Shown here piece by piece: positions 40,721 through 49,157 of a stretch of DNA of 64,000 bases. The notes beneath the pieces were generated by a model. The model searched no databases. It saw nothing but the letters and a program-made list of their open reading frames with translations, and was not told the origin of the DNA. Each line of letters opens with the position of its first letter. Within the stretch, counting starts at the first letter, position 1. This DNA is from Arthrobacter sp. PsM3 (GTDB lineage Bacteria > Actinomycetota > Actinomycetes > Actinomycetales > Micrococcaceae), in assembly GCF_030433895.1 (NCBI RefSeq), contig NZ_JARUXE010000026.1, positions 1 through 64,000 on the forward strand, read 5' to 3'. The translations under genes were made by a program, and so were the position numbers.

Positions 40721-40906
40721 ATGGCTATGTCTACTACACGTTGGTGCGTGACGATAGGACTAGTACTGGGAATCGTTCTCGGCTTCGGCGGCTGGCTGGC
40801 GTTGCTGTCCGCGGTGATCCTCGGGTTTATCGGACTCCTGGTCGGCCGGGTTGCGGAAGGAAAACTCGACGTGCAGGCCCTGTTCGGTAGAGCCTCGAGC
40901 CGATGA
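40721..40906 (+). CDS. DUF2273 small membrane protein
   Basis: This 61-residue protein consists almost entirely of two transmembrane helices (TIGLVLGIVLGFGGWLALLS and AVILGFIGLLVGRVAEG), the DUF2273 pattern regularly seen between asp23 and amaP genes. It probably anchors or spaces Asp23 proteins at the membrane. The ATG at 40721 is used; a second at 40727 is as well placed. Its stop overlaps the next start (ATGA). Confidence 0.85.
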   Translation: MAMSTTRWCVTIGLVLGIVLGFGGWLALLSAVILGFIGLLVGRVAEGKLDVQALFGRASSR

Positions 40907-41355
40907 ACCCGCCAGGAGCCCACGCCTGGCCCTTGCCGGGGGCCGGGGCCGGGGACGGGCCTTTGCCGGGGGACCGGGACGCCGGGCCGGACTTCGCCGA
41001 GACGGGCACGCGGGGGCAGACCGTCCTGGCGGCCAGGGTGATCGAGAAAATCGCCGCCCAGGTCGCCAGCGACGAGTCCTCCGCTGGCGGTTCCTCCGGC
41101 GGATTTCTGGGCATCGGGAACCGTGCTGACCTCGCCGCCCGGCCCAAGGCATCCGTGGAACTCGCCGGGAACATCGCGACTCTGAGGGTTGAGGTCGGGA
41201 TGCTGTACCCGGTGCCGTTACGCCAGGCCACCGAGGCCCTGCGCGGCCGGATCAGGACCAGGGTGACGGAGCTGACCGGAGTTGACGTCCGGGAGGTTGA
41301 CATCAGGATCTCGTGGCTGACCACCGACACCAACGGACGAAGGAAGTTGCTATGA
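40903..41355 (+). CDS. Asp23/Gls24 family protein
   Basis: This 150-residue protein has a Gly/Pro-rich N-terminus (about 45 residues) and then an Asp23-like domain (VLAARVIEKIAAQVASDE, VELAGNIATLRVEVGMLYPV, TRVTELTGVDVREVDIRISW). An insertion of Gly/Ser (SSAGGSSGGFLGIGNR) splits the domain compared with the first Asp23. Starts and stops overlap with both neighbours (ATGA), so it is translationally coupled in the operon. Confidence 0.87.
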   Translation: MNPPGAHAWPLPGAGAGDGPLPGDRDAGPDFAETGTRGQTVLAARVIEKIAAQVASDESSAGGSSGGFLGIGNRADLAARPKASVELAGNIATLRVEVGMLYPVPLRQATEALRGRIRTRVTELTGVDVREVDIRISWLTTDTNGRRKLL

Positions 41356-41939
41356 GCCGGCACGGCCAGCGGTCCTCGCGCCTGCGGCACCGGCCCAGCC
41401 GCGCCGTCCCGTCGATCATCGCCGGAATCCTGCTCCTGGCCGCCGGCGTCGGCTTGGTCTGGCTGACCATCACCCGGCTGGTCAACGGCACCTGGCCCAC
41501 CCTCCTGCAGGGACCACGCGACTGGCTCGCCGCGCTGGCGTGGAACGACCCCGTCCTCCGGCAGATCGGGGTAGCCGCCGTCGTGGCAGGTGTCGTTCTG
41601 TTGCTGTGCGCCATCATTCCCGGGGGGTTTAATGCCCTCACCATCGATGACTCCCGCAGCGTCGAGGAGGCTGAGGCGCCGCCGGTGCAGGAGCGGGAAA
41701 CTGTGATGACGCGCCGCGCCGTCGCCCGCCTGGCGAAAGCCCGGTGCCTGCAGATCGACGGCGTCGGCTCGGCCGCAGCGACAGCCACCACCCGGCGCGT
41801 ACACCTGAGCGTGGAGACTTCCCTGCACGAGCCGGGGGACCTGCGCACCAGGATCATCGAGGCGGTCCAGACCCGTCTGGAAGAAACCGGGCTCTCCCCG
41901 GTCCCGCAGGTTACCGCCACGGTCAGGTCCAGAGACTAA
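41352..41939 (+). CDS. DUF6286-type membrane protein of the Asp23 operon
   Basis: This 195-residue protein begins with a basic stretch (RHGQRSSRLRHRPSR), followed by two transmembrane helices (AVPSIIAGILLLAAGVGLVW and VVAGVVLLLCAIIPGG) and a cytoplasmic Asp23-like alpha/beta domain (RRVHLSVETSLHEPGDLRTRI, read as RRVHLSVETSLHEPGDLR). This is the layout of DUF6286/AmaP-related anchors. It probably tethers the Asp23 layer to the membrane. The start overlaps the upstream stop. Confidence 0.85.
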   Translation: MSRHGQRSSRLRHRPSRAVPSIIAGILLLAAGVGLVWLTITRLVNGTWPTLLQGPRDWLAALAWNDPVLRQIGVAAVVAGVVLLLCAIIPGGFNALTIDDSRSVEEAEAPPVQERETVMTRRAVARLAKARCLQIDGVGSAAATATTRRVHLSVETSLHEPGDLRTRIIEAVQTRLEETGLSPVPQVTATVRSRD

Positions 41940-41987
41940 GACCATCCGCGCACCCGCCCGCCGCGACTATTTGAAGGATGGTTTCCG

Positions 41988-42605
41988 ATGAGACAGACCG
42001 CAGGAACCCTGAACCGGATCTGGTTGGCAGTTCTCGGCATCCTTTTCGTGGCCGCCGGCGCCGCACTGCTCCTGCAGTCCAACGGGACACTGCATGCTCT
42101 TTTGAACACGGCCCGCTTTTGGGAGTCCGTCGTCACGGGTGACCTACACGCGTTCTTTGCGCAGCCGTGGGTGGCGGCCTTCCTACTGCTCATCGGCGTC
42201 ATCCTCGCGGTGCTCGGGCTGTTGTGGATCATCGCCCAGATCCCAAGGAAAAACACGGCAGGCGCCTACCGCCTCCATGACGACGGCAGCCAGGGATTCA
42301 CCCTCTGCGACCCGTCCGTCCTCGCCGCCGCCGTCGAAAGCCGGATCAACGCCCTCCCCGGTGTCGTCAGTTCCGCGGTCCTGCTGCGAGGAACGGCCAG
42401 TGCCCCCGACCTGAGCCTGAGGGTGACGGTCAATGACAGGGCCGACGTCCAGGACGTCATCCACCGCATCCAAACATCCACCCTGCGGGAGCTCTCCTAC
42501 GCCCTGGAGGCGCCCCTGCAGCGCAGCCAGCTGCAGATCGAGATCAGCGGACGAAGCCAAAGCACCGGAACCGTGGTGCATTCCACCGGCACTGTCGTCT
42601 ACTAG
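41988..42605 (+). CDS. amaP: AmaP-like alkaline-shock membrane anchor protein
   Basis: This 205-residue protein has two transmembrane helices (IWLAVLGILFVAAGAALLLQ and PWVAAFLLLIGVILAVLGLL) joined by a short loop and followed by a soluble domain with an Asp23-like strand order (SSAVLLRGTASAPDLSLRVTV, read as AVLLRGTASAPDLSLRVTV; QLQIEISGR). AmaP holds Asp23 at the membrane in Staphylococcus. It is the last gene of the operon. The C-terminal STGTVVHSTGTVVY is a short duplicated tail. Confidence 0.85.
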   Translation: MRQTAGTLNRIWLAVLGILFVAAGAALLLQSNGTLHALLNTARFWESVVTGDLHAFFAQPWVAAFLLLIGVILAVLGLLWIIAQIPRKNTAGAYRLHDDGSQGFTLCDPSVLAAAVESRINALPGVVSSAVLLRGTASAPDLSLRVTVNDRADVQDVIHRIQTSTLRELSYALEAPLQRSQLQIEISGRSQSTGTVVHSTGTVVY

Positions 42606-42702
42606 CCAACGAGCCTTTCGTGCGGCAAAGCTCTCCGTCGGTTCGGTAGTGGGACCGGGCCGCCGGCCGCGTGCCGGCCCCGCGACGTCCGCGCCGCGGC
42701 CG

Positions 42703-43569
42703 TCAAGGACCGTCGGGACCAGCGGCGCCGTCCGGCCGGGACCACGGGGACACGGGGCGGGACTGGAGCGCGCCGTCGACCGTCAGGTCCACGCGCTCAT
42801 TGAAGAAGCTGATGAGGCCGTGGATCTGCGCGGCGTCGAGGAACCGACGGTCGTAGCTCCACGCGACATTCCGGCCCTGCGGGGAACCCGGGCGGCTCCA
42901 GTAGCTGGCGCGGCCCTTGTAAGGGCAGACCGTCCGCTTGGGGCTCTCCTCCAGCAAGTCCAGCCGCACGTCCGCGGGCGGGATATAGTACCGCACCGGC
43001 AGCAGCGTCTCGTAGAGCAACTGCGCGCCGTTCGTGCGGGCCAGCGTCACTCCGTCGAGGGCCACTTCCACGTCCACGGACGACGCGCGGATGTCAACGC
43101 GGTGGAACGGATCCCGCGGGTGGCCGATGATCTCCTCATCGTCCTCGAGCCAGTTGAAGGCGTCGAAATCCAGCACCACATAGCCCGCCAGGTCGGGGTC
43201 CTTGGGCCGGAACGCAGCCCGGGGGGCCGTCGCCGCTGGGGTCACGACGTCGAACTCCTCGCCGGCGCAGGTGTGCCTGCCGAACGCCGTTCCGGGGTCG
43301 AGCGACGTCGGGGCCGCGCCTTGCCGGATGGCGACGGCGTGCTCCCGGACCGGCGCCGCCGGCAGGGCTGGCGGGGCGAGCTCGGCCAGCAGTTCCTGCT
43401 CCGGCACGGCAAAGATCGGGGTGATCCGGCGCGGTTCCCAAATCAGGCAGGCCTGCAGCGTGTCGACGACGGCGGTCCGGCCCAGGCTTGCACGGACCCT
43501 CTTGGCAGTGGGCTCGTACCGCAACTGGGGGAAGGTGCCCAGGAGCGCCTGGGACAATCTGGTGGCCAT
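42703..43569 (-). CDS. DUF427 domain protein (two modules)
   Basis: This 288-residue protein contains two DUF427 modules. The N-terminal one is around VRASLGRTAVVDTLQACLIWEP. The C-terminal one (VEVALDGVTLARTNGAQLLYETLLPVRYYIP, in part, and TVCPYKGRASYWS) has the near-invariant CPYKG-x-A-x-YW sequence. The family forms a small beta barrel and its role is unknown. The start at MATRLSQ is chosen because the long upstream frame is GC-rich and repeat-like. It is convergent with the Asp23 operon. Confidence 0.85.
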   Translation of the reverse strand: MATRLSQALLGTFPQLRYEPTAKRVRASLGRTAVVDTLQACLIWEPRRITPIFAVPEQELLAELAPPALPAAPVREHAVAIRQGAAPTSLDPGTAFGRHTCAGEEFDVVTPAATAPRAAFRPKDPDLAGYVVLDFDAFNWLEDDEEIIGHPRDPFHRVDIRASSVDVEVALDGVTLARTNGAQLLYETLLPVRYYIPPADVRLDLLEESPKRTVCPYKGRASYWSRPGSPQGRNVAWSYDRRFLDAAQIHGLISFFNERVDLTVDGALQSRPVSPWSRPDGAAGPDGP

Positions 43570-43752
43570 CCTCCCAGCGTGGCCCGGGCGCCCGGCGCGG
43601 TCAATGGGATTCTGGCGGCGCTCCGGACCACAAGCCAGGCGAAGGACATGGAGCCGTGGGAACGCAGCGGGGCGGCGCGCAACAGTGCGGGCCGGCGCGC
43701 AACAGCTCAACAGCGCGGCGCGGGCGCGCACAGGCGCAGGAAGCGGGCGGGC

Positions 43753-44358
43753 CTACTGCGGGACGTGAAGGCCGTGGAAGGCCATGGTGATGACGTCGTC
43801 GGCCAGCTTCTCGGGGGAGAGGGAGCCACCGGGCTTGTACCACTCGACGATGGAGTTGATGGTGCCGAAGAGCAGCCGGGTGACCGTGCGGGGATCGATG
43901 TCCTGGCGGAGCGAGCCCTCGTCGCGGGCGGCGGAAATCAGGGCCGCGACCTTGTGGTCGAAGGTGCGCCGGCGTTCCATGGCGTCGCGTTCGATCTCGG
44001 TGTTGCCACGCAGGCGCAGCAGCAGGGTGACGAACGGAAGCCGCTCCACCAGCACGGAGATGGTCTCGCGGAGCACGAATTCGAGCCGGGCTTCGGCGGT
44101 TCCGGTCTGGGCCTGAGGCTGCTCGAGGATGGCCTCAAGGCCCCCCAGGGCGTGGTCCAGCGCGAGCTTCAGGAGGTCGCCCTTGGACGGCACGTGGTGG
44201 TAGATGGCGGACTTCGAGATGCCCAGGTTCTCAGCGAGGATGCCCATGGACGTGGCGTCGTAGCCGTGGCGGTTGAAGACGTCGACCGCAATCACCAGCA
44301 CCGATTGCTGGTCATAGCCGGGACGGCCGCGTTTGGTGCTGCTTGCTGTTGTGGGCAT
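43753..44358 (-). CDS. paaR: TetR-family regulator, probable PaaR
   Basis: The 201-residue TetR protein has an N-terminal helix-turn-helix (AVDVFNRHGYDATSMGILAE followed by NLGISKSAIYHHVPSKGDLL) and an all-helical ligand domain. It lies 86 nt downstream of paaK on the same strand. In related actinobacteria, PaaR represses paa genes until phenylacetyl-CoA binds. Three similar 22-bp dyads precede paa genes in the window (23839, 34962, 46351), a regulon consistent with this protein. Specificity is inferred from context. Confidence 0.85.
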   Translation of the reverse strand: MPTTASSTKRGRPGYDQQSVLVIAVDVFNRHGYDATSMGILAENLGISKSAIYHHVPSKGDLLKLALDHALGGLEAILEQPQAQTGTAEARLEFVLRETISVLVERLPFVTLLLRLRGNTEIERDAMERRRTFDHKVAALISAARDEGSLRQDIDPRTVTRLLFGTINSIVEWYKPGGSLSPEKLADDVITMAFHGLHVPQ

Positions 44359-44443
44359 AGTCGCTAGTTTCTCACGATCAGGAGATCAGTCAGCCCGCCG
44401 GGGCGGCCCTGGCGGGCCGGCCGGCGGGCTGGACGTGATGCGG

Positions 44444-45772
44444 TCAGGCCTTGGGGCGCATGTCGTAGATCCGGCGGAGCTTGCCGTTGGACCGCTCCAG
44501 GGAGCCGGGCTCGACGACGTCGACCGTGCAGGAGGAGCCGACGTGGATCTTGATCTGCTGCTGCAGGACCTTGGCGGCGGAGGCGACACGCTCGACCGTG
44601 ACGGACTCGCGGCGTTCGATCTTGACGGTCAGCTGGTCCATCCGCTGGCCCTCGGGGCGGGTGAGCTCGAGCTGGAAGTGCGGGCTCAGCTCCGGGATGC
44701 GCAGGGCGATTTCCTCGATCTGCGACGGGAACAGGTTCACACCGCGCAGGATGATCATGTCATCGCTGCGGCCGGTGATACGGCCCATGCGGCGGTGCGC
44801 GGGGCGGGCAGTGCCGGGGAGCAGGCGGGTGAGGTCCTTGGTGCGGTACCGGATGATCGGCAGCGCTTCCTTGGTGAGCGAGGTGAACACCAGTTCGCCG
44901 GGTTCGCCGTCGCCCAGGACCACGGTGGGGTCGAAGGCGTCAATGATTTCGGGGCGGAAGTGGTCCTCCCAGATGTGGCTGCCGTCCTGGGTTTCCACGG
45001 CCTCGCCGGCGACGCCGGGCCCCATGACCTCGGAGAGCCCGTAAATGTCACAGGCCTTGATGTTCATCATCACTTCGAGCTCATGGCGCATTTCCTCGGT
45101 CCACGGCTCGGCACCCAGCACGGCGAACTTGAGCGAGGTGGAGGCCGGGTCGATGCCTTGCTTCATCATCGCGTCGGCAATGGTCAGCAGGTAGGTCGGG
45201 GTGGCCAGGATCGCGTCGGGCTTGAAGTCCTGGATCAGCGTGATCTGGCGTTCGGTCTGGCCGCCGGAGATCGGGATGACCGTGCAGCCGAGGGCCTCGG
45301 CGCCGGCGTGGGCGCCCATGCCGCCGGTGAACAGGCCGTAGCCGTAGGCGTTGTGGACCTTCATGCCCGGACGGACACCGGAGGCGCGCAGCGAGCGGGC
45401 CACGAGTTTGGCCCAGTCGGCGAGGTCCTTCTTGGTGTAGCCGACGACGGTGGCGCGACCGGTGGTGCCGGAGCTGGCGTGGATGCGGGCCACCTCGTGC
45501 TGCGGCACGGCAAACATGCCGAAGGGGTACTCCAGGCGGAGGTCCTCCTTGGTGGTGAAGGGGAACTTGCCCAGGTCCGAGAGCTCGCGGAGGTCGGTGG
45601 GGTGGACTCCGGCCTCATCGAACTTGCGCTTGTACAGGGGAACGCGGTCGTAGGCGTAGGCCACGGTGTGCTGGAGGCGGGTGAGCTGCAGTGCCTCGAG
45701 CTCGTCGCGGGAGATCATTTCTTCGCGGTCCAGGACAGCATCACTGGTGGGTGCGACGGTTTCTTGGGTCAT
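44444..45772 (-). CDS. paaK: Phenylacetate-CoA ligase PaaK
   Basis: PaaK forms phenylacetyl-CoA from phenylacetate, ATP and CoA, the first step of the pathway. The 442-residue protein has the family P-loop ARIHASSGTTGRATVVGYT, then YGLSEVMGPGVAGE, and the YRTKDLTRLLPG and GRSDDMIILRGVNLFPSQIEE motifs that belong to this branch of adenylating enzymes; it ends LRRIYDMRPKA. It is the middle gene of paaI-paaK-paaR on the minus strand, 16 nt after paaI. Confidence 0.95.
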   Translation of the reverse strand: MTQETVAPTSDAVLDREEMISRDELEALQLTRLQHTVAYAYDRVPLYKRKFDEAGVHPTDLRELSDLGKFPFTTKEDLRLEYPFGMFAVPQHEVARIHASSGTTGRATVVGYTKKDLADWAKLVARSLRASGVRPGMKVHNAYGYGLFTGGMGAHAGAEALGCTVIPISGGQTERQITLIQDFKPDAILATPTYLLTIADAMMKQGIDPASTSLKFAVLGAEPWTEEMRHELEVMMNIKACDIYGLSEVMGPGVAGEAVETQDGSHIWEDHFRPEIIDAFDPTVVLGDGEPGELVFTSLTKEALPIIRYRTKDLTRLLPGTARPAHRRMGRITGRSDDMIILRGVNLFPSQIEEIALRIPELSPHFQLELTRPEGQRMDQLTVKIERRESVTVERVASAAKVLQQQIKIHVGSSCTVDVVEPGSLERSNGKLRRIYDMRPKA

Positions 45773-45788
45773 CTGGGGTTCCCTGTTT

Positions 45789-46328
45789 CTATTTCTTGGA
45801 GATGGTGCGGCTGCGGCCGCGGAACTCGGCGACGAGTTCGCCCGGCAGGGTGTCGGTGGGGAGTCCGCCCGGAACCGTGGCGGCGGGGGCTGCGCCGGCG
45901 GGCGCCGACTGCGGCGCCGAAGGCGCGCCCGCGCCGGGATCGGCGGCGTAGATCTGGATGTCGTACAGTCCGCTGCGTCCGGTGCTGGCGCGGCGGTTGG
46001 CGACGGCGGTCAGGACCTGGCCGCGGAATGCCGGCTTGATGAAGTTGATATCGACGCCGGAGGCAACGGTGATGGTCCCTGTATCGATCCCGGCTTCGCC
46101 CGGCTTCGGGTTGGCCGGGTTGCAGGCCAGCGCGAAGGCTGTGTCGCCGAAGGCGAAGATCATTCCGCCGTGGGCCATGCCGAACCCGTTCAGCATTTCC
46201 TGCCGGAGCTTCATGCGGATCGTGGCATGTCCGTCGTCCAGCGCCACAACTTCGATGCCCATCCACTCCGAGGCGTAGTCGTCTTTAAGGATGGGGTGGG
46301 TGTCACCGGAAATCGTCAGTTCAGCCAT
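45789..46328 (-). CDS. paaI: Hydroxyphenylacetyl-CoA thioesterase PaaI with Pro/Ala-rich insert
   Basis: This hotdog thioesterase (179 residues) recycles CoA from dead-end (hydroxy)phenylacetyl-CoA. It has MLNGFGMAHGGMIFAFGDTAFALACN, of which MAHGGMIFAFGDTAFALA is the catalytic HGG segment with Asp in the Glu/Asp position, and VASGVDINFIKPAFRGQVLTA. Residues about 129-163 are a Pro/Ala/Gly-rich insert (PSAPQSAPAGAAPAA) between two final strands; the last strand GELVAEFRGRSRTISKK resumes the fold. The insert makes it about 35 residues longer than usual. It is the first gene of the paaI-paaK-paaR set, behind a TetR-type dyad. Confidence 0.9.
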   Translation of the reverse strand: MAELTISGDTHPILKDDYASEWMGIEVVALDDGHATIRMKLRQEMLNGFGMAHGGMIFAFGDTAFALACNPANPKPGEAGIDTGTITVASGVDINFIKPAFRGQVLTAVANRRASTGRSGLYDIQIYAADPGAGAPSAPQSAPAGAAPAATVPGGLPTDTLPGELVAEFRGRSRTISKK

Positions 46329-46350
46329 GCGTCATTGCCTCCAGCTTTAT

Positions 46351-46372
46351 TTACCGAATGTTCATTAGGTAA
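46351..46372. promoter_or_regulatory. Candidate PaaR operator upstream of paaI
   Basis: Half-sites TTACCGAATG and CATTAGGTAA are separated by two bases, 9 of 10 symmetric, 23 nt before the paaI start. The left half shares TTACCGAA with the paaZ site. The right half differs more, so it is a variant of the same dyad or the regulator's own site. Confidence 0.6.
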
Positions 46373-46561
46373 TCCCATTTAGGTGCCTTCTGTCAAGAGC
46401 TGGCGGGCGGATGAAGCCGTCGGCGGACACGGCAAAGCCTGCGGAAAACGCTCGGAAACCGGTGGAAACGTGCCGCGACCTCGGGAAACACGCCGACAGA
46501 ACGGGCGCGGAGGGTCACCCGACCGGGAAGGAGTCCTTGCTATCAGCGAAGGGCCCGGACG

Positions 46562-46870
46562 TCAGTTCCGTTCGAAAGTCAGGGACCAGGGTTCGCTGCC
46601 CCGGCCGGTCTCGGTCCAACCGTCCTGCCGGATGTCGCCGACGAGTTCGTCCAGGCTGCGTGTCATGCCCGGGGCCCATTTTTCTTCCGGCGGAACCGGA
46701 GAGACCGGCGTCGGGGACATGAAGGTGGAGCTCGAGTAGCGGACCTCGTCGGCCACACGGCCAACGAAGCGGTACTGCGTGCTGCCGTACTGGGACGAAA
46801 GGGTGGTGAGGATCCGGGCCCACCAGGCCGTGCCGCCGATGTCCTGCAGTTCAACACGAAGCGTTTCCAC
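46562..46870 (-). CDS. Hypothetical protein
   Basis: This 102-residue frame starts at a GTG preceded by GGAGG at 5 nt (first residues VETLRVELQDIGG). It holds WWARILTTLSSQYGSTQYRF and a Pro-rich middle section (TPVSPVPPEEKWAPG). There is no membrane helix or motif I know. The ribosome site and codon use support a real gene. An alternative start lies further upstream (46909). It is divergent from pta. Confidence 0.6.
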   Translation of the reverse strand: METLRVELQDIGGTAWWARILTTLSSQYGSTQYRFVGRVADEVRYSSSTFMSPTPVSPVPPEEKWAPGMTRSLDELVGDIRQDGWTETGRGSEPWSLTFERN

Positions 46871-47045
46871 TGGATCCTCCACTCTGCCCACCCAACCGTT
46901 GCCCACCACACTGGCTGGCGGACGCCGGCCGAGTAAGGGGCCAAAGTCCTGCGGTCAGCCCCCGGGCGCCGCATGGAGAAACGGCGCCAACAAGTGAAAG
47001 TATGGAGGGACCGAGCACCACCACGGCACAACCTAAGGGCAAACC

Positions 47046-49157
47046 ATGGCCAAAGGAATCTACGTCAGCGCGACCACCCCGGGCTCCGGGAAGTCGCTCA
47101 TAGCCCTGGGCCTGGCGGACACCCTGCACCGGCATGCGGACCGGATCGGGTTCTTCAAACCTGTGGTCAACGGCCACGACGCCGCCTCGGACCCCATGGT
47201 TGCGCTGATGAAGGCCCGCTTCGACCTCGACGACGAACGCTGCCGGGGCGGGCTGACCTTCGCTGAAGTCCGCAGCCTGCTTGCCGAGGGCCGGCGCGAG
47301 GACATCGACTCACGCTGTGTGGAGATCTTCGCCGAAATGTCCCGGCACTGTGACGTGGTGATCGTGGAGGGGACGGACCTGACCGGCCAGGACGCCGCCG
47401 TCGAGTTCGACCTCAACGCCCGGCTGGCCAACAACCTCGCCGCGTCCATCGTGGCCGTCGTCGGCGCCAAGGGCCGCACCGTCGCTGAGACCGTCGACGC
47501 CGTCGAGGTCGCCCGCAAGGAACTCGTCGCCGAACGCTGCTCGCTGCTGGCCATCATGGTCAACCGCGCCGACCCGGAGGACCTGGAGGCCATCGCCGCC
47601 GCGGTCCGCCCCGGCGCCTCGGGTCGGCCCGTGTATGTCCTGCCGGAGTTGGAGGCGATCGCCCGGCCCACCACCGGCGAGGTCGCGTCCGCCCTGGGTC
47701 TTGGCCAGGTGGCGGGGCTGCCTGACCTGGAACGTGATGTGCATTCGGTCAAAGTGGCGGCCATGAGCGTGGCCAACTTCCTGCACGTGCTCGACGACGG
47801 CGCGCTGGTGATCGTCCCCGGTGACCGCGCCGACGTGCTCGTCGCCTGCCTCGCGTCCTCGTTCTCGCCGGAGTTTCCGGTCCCGTCGGCCCTGATCCTC
47901 ACCGGCGGCCTGGCCCCGGACCCCACAATCTATTCGCTGTTGGCCCAAGCCCCGTTCCCGATCTTCGCCGCCCCGGACGACACCTACGTGACCGCCAAGC
48001 GGGTCTCTGAGGTCCGCAGCGAGATCTGGTCCGGGCACCGCCGCAAGGTGGCCTCCGCCCTGGGCCTGTGGTCCAAGCGGGTGGACGAGGCCGAGCTGCT
48101 GGAACGGCTGCACCTGCCCCGGCCGGAACGGATGACGCCGCTGCGGTTCCTGCACGACCTGATCGAGCGGGCCCGGCTGCAGCGCCGTCACATCGTCCTC
48201 CCGGAAGGGAACGACGTGCGGATCCTGCGTGCCGCCGAAATCCTGCACCGGCGGGACGTCTGCGACCTCACGATCCTGGGCAACGAGTCGGACGTCCGGG
48301 AGCTGGCGTCCACCCAGGGCGTCGACCTCTCCGGCATGAACATCGTGGACCCCGCCACTTCGGAGCTCCGCCAGCAGTTTGCGGAGAAGTACGCGCAGCT
48401 GCGGGCGCACAAGGGCGTGGACCTCGCCCGGGCGCTGGAACTCATGCTGGATGGCAGCTACTTCGGCACCATGATGGTGCAGCTGGGCGTGGTGGACGGC
48501 ATGGTTTCCGGCGCCGCGCACACGACCGCCCACACCATCCGCCCAGCGCTGGAGTTTGTCAAGACCCGCGAGGGCGTGAAGATCGTTTCCTCCGTGTTCC
48601 TGATGCTGATGCCGGACCGGGTCCTGGTGTACGGCGACTGCGCGGTCAACCCGGACCCGAACGCGGAGCAGCTGGCGGACATCGCGCTGGCCTCGGCCGA
48701 GACCGCAACCCAGTTCGGCGTGGAGCCTCGCGTGGCCATGCTCTCCTACTCCACCGGAGGCTCCGGCACCGGCGAGGCGGTGGACAAAGTCCGGCAGGCC
48801 ACCGAGCTCGTGCGGTCACGCCGCCCGGACCTCGCCGTCGAGGGCCCCATCCAGTACGATGCCGCCGTGGACGCCGCCATCGCCCAGTCCAAGATGCCGG
48901 GCTCAACCGTCGCCGGGCAGGCCACCGTGTTTATCTTCCCGGACCTCAACACCGGCAACAACACCTACAAGGCGGTGCAGCAGTCCTCGGGCGCGGTCGC
49001 CGTCGGGCCCGTGCTGCAGGGACTCCGCAAGCCGGTGAACGACCTGTCCCGCGGCTGCACGGTGGAGGACATTGTGAACACGGTGGCCATCACCGCTGTC
49101 CAGGCGCAGTCGGCGGAGGCCGCCACCGCGCCGGCCCCCGCGGCTGCGCATGCCTAG
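47046..49157 (+). CDS. pta: Phosphate acetyltransferase Pta (long form)
   Basis: Pta interconverts acetyl-CoA and acetyl phosphate. The 703-residue product is the long type. The N-terminal half (to about 370) is a BioD/DRTGG-like regulatory region starting KGIYVSATTPGSGKSLIALG, with a P-loop-like GSGKS, and including the VAAMSVANFLHVLDDGALVI segment of the DRTGG type. The C-terminal half is the catalytic PTA domain (HIVLPEGNDVRILRAAEILH, GMVSGAAHTTAHTIRPALEF, MLSYSTGGSGTG and FIFPDLNTGNNTYKAVQQ). The gene is followed by ackA 458 bp later, with an oppositely oriented small gene between them. Confidence 0.95.
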   Translation: MAKGIYVSATTPGSGKSLIALGLADTLHRHADRIGFFKPVVNGHDAASDPMVALMKARFDLDDERCRGGLTFAEVRSLLAEGRREDIDSRCVEIFAEMSRHCDVVIVEGTDLTGQDAAVEFDLNARLANNLAASIVAVVGAKGRTVAETVDAVEVARKELVAERCSLLAIMVNRADPEDLEAIAAAVRPGASGRPVYVLPELEAIARPTTGEVASALGLGQVAGLPDLERDVHSVKVAAMSVANFLHVLDDGALVIVPGDRADVLVACLASSFSPEFPVPSALILTGGLAPDPTIYSLLAQAPFPIFAAPDDTYVTAKRVSEVRSEIWSGHRRKVASALGLWSKRVDEAELLERLHLPRPERMTPLRFLHDLIERARLQRRHIVLPEGNDVRILRAAEILHRRDVCDLTILGNESDVRELASTQGVDLSGMNIVDPATSELRQQFAEKYAQLRAHKGVDLARALELMLDGSYFGTMMVQLGVVDGMVSGAAHTTAHTIRPALEFVKTREGVKIVSSVFLMLMPDRVLVYGDCAVNPDPNAEQLADIALASAETATQFGVEPRVAMLSYSTGGSGTGEAVDKVRQATELVRSRRPDLAVEGPIQYDAAVDAAIAQSKMPGSTVAGQATVFIFPDLNTGNNTYKAVQQSSGAVAVGPVLQGLRKPVNDLSRGCTVEDIVNTVAITAVQAQSAEAATAPAPAAAHA

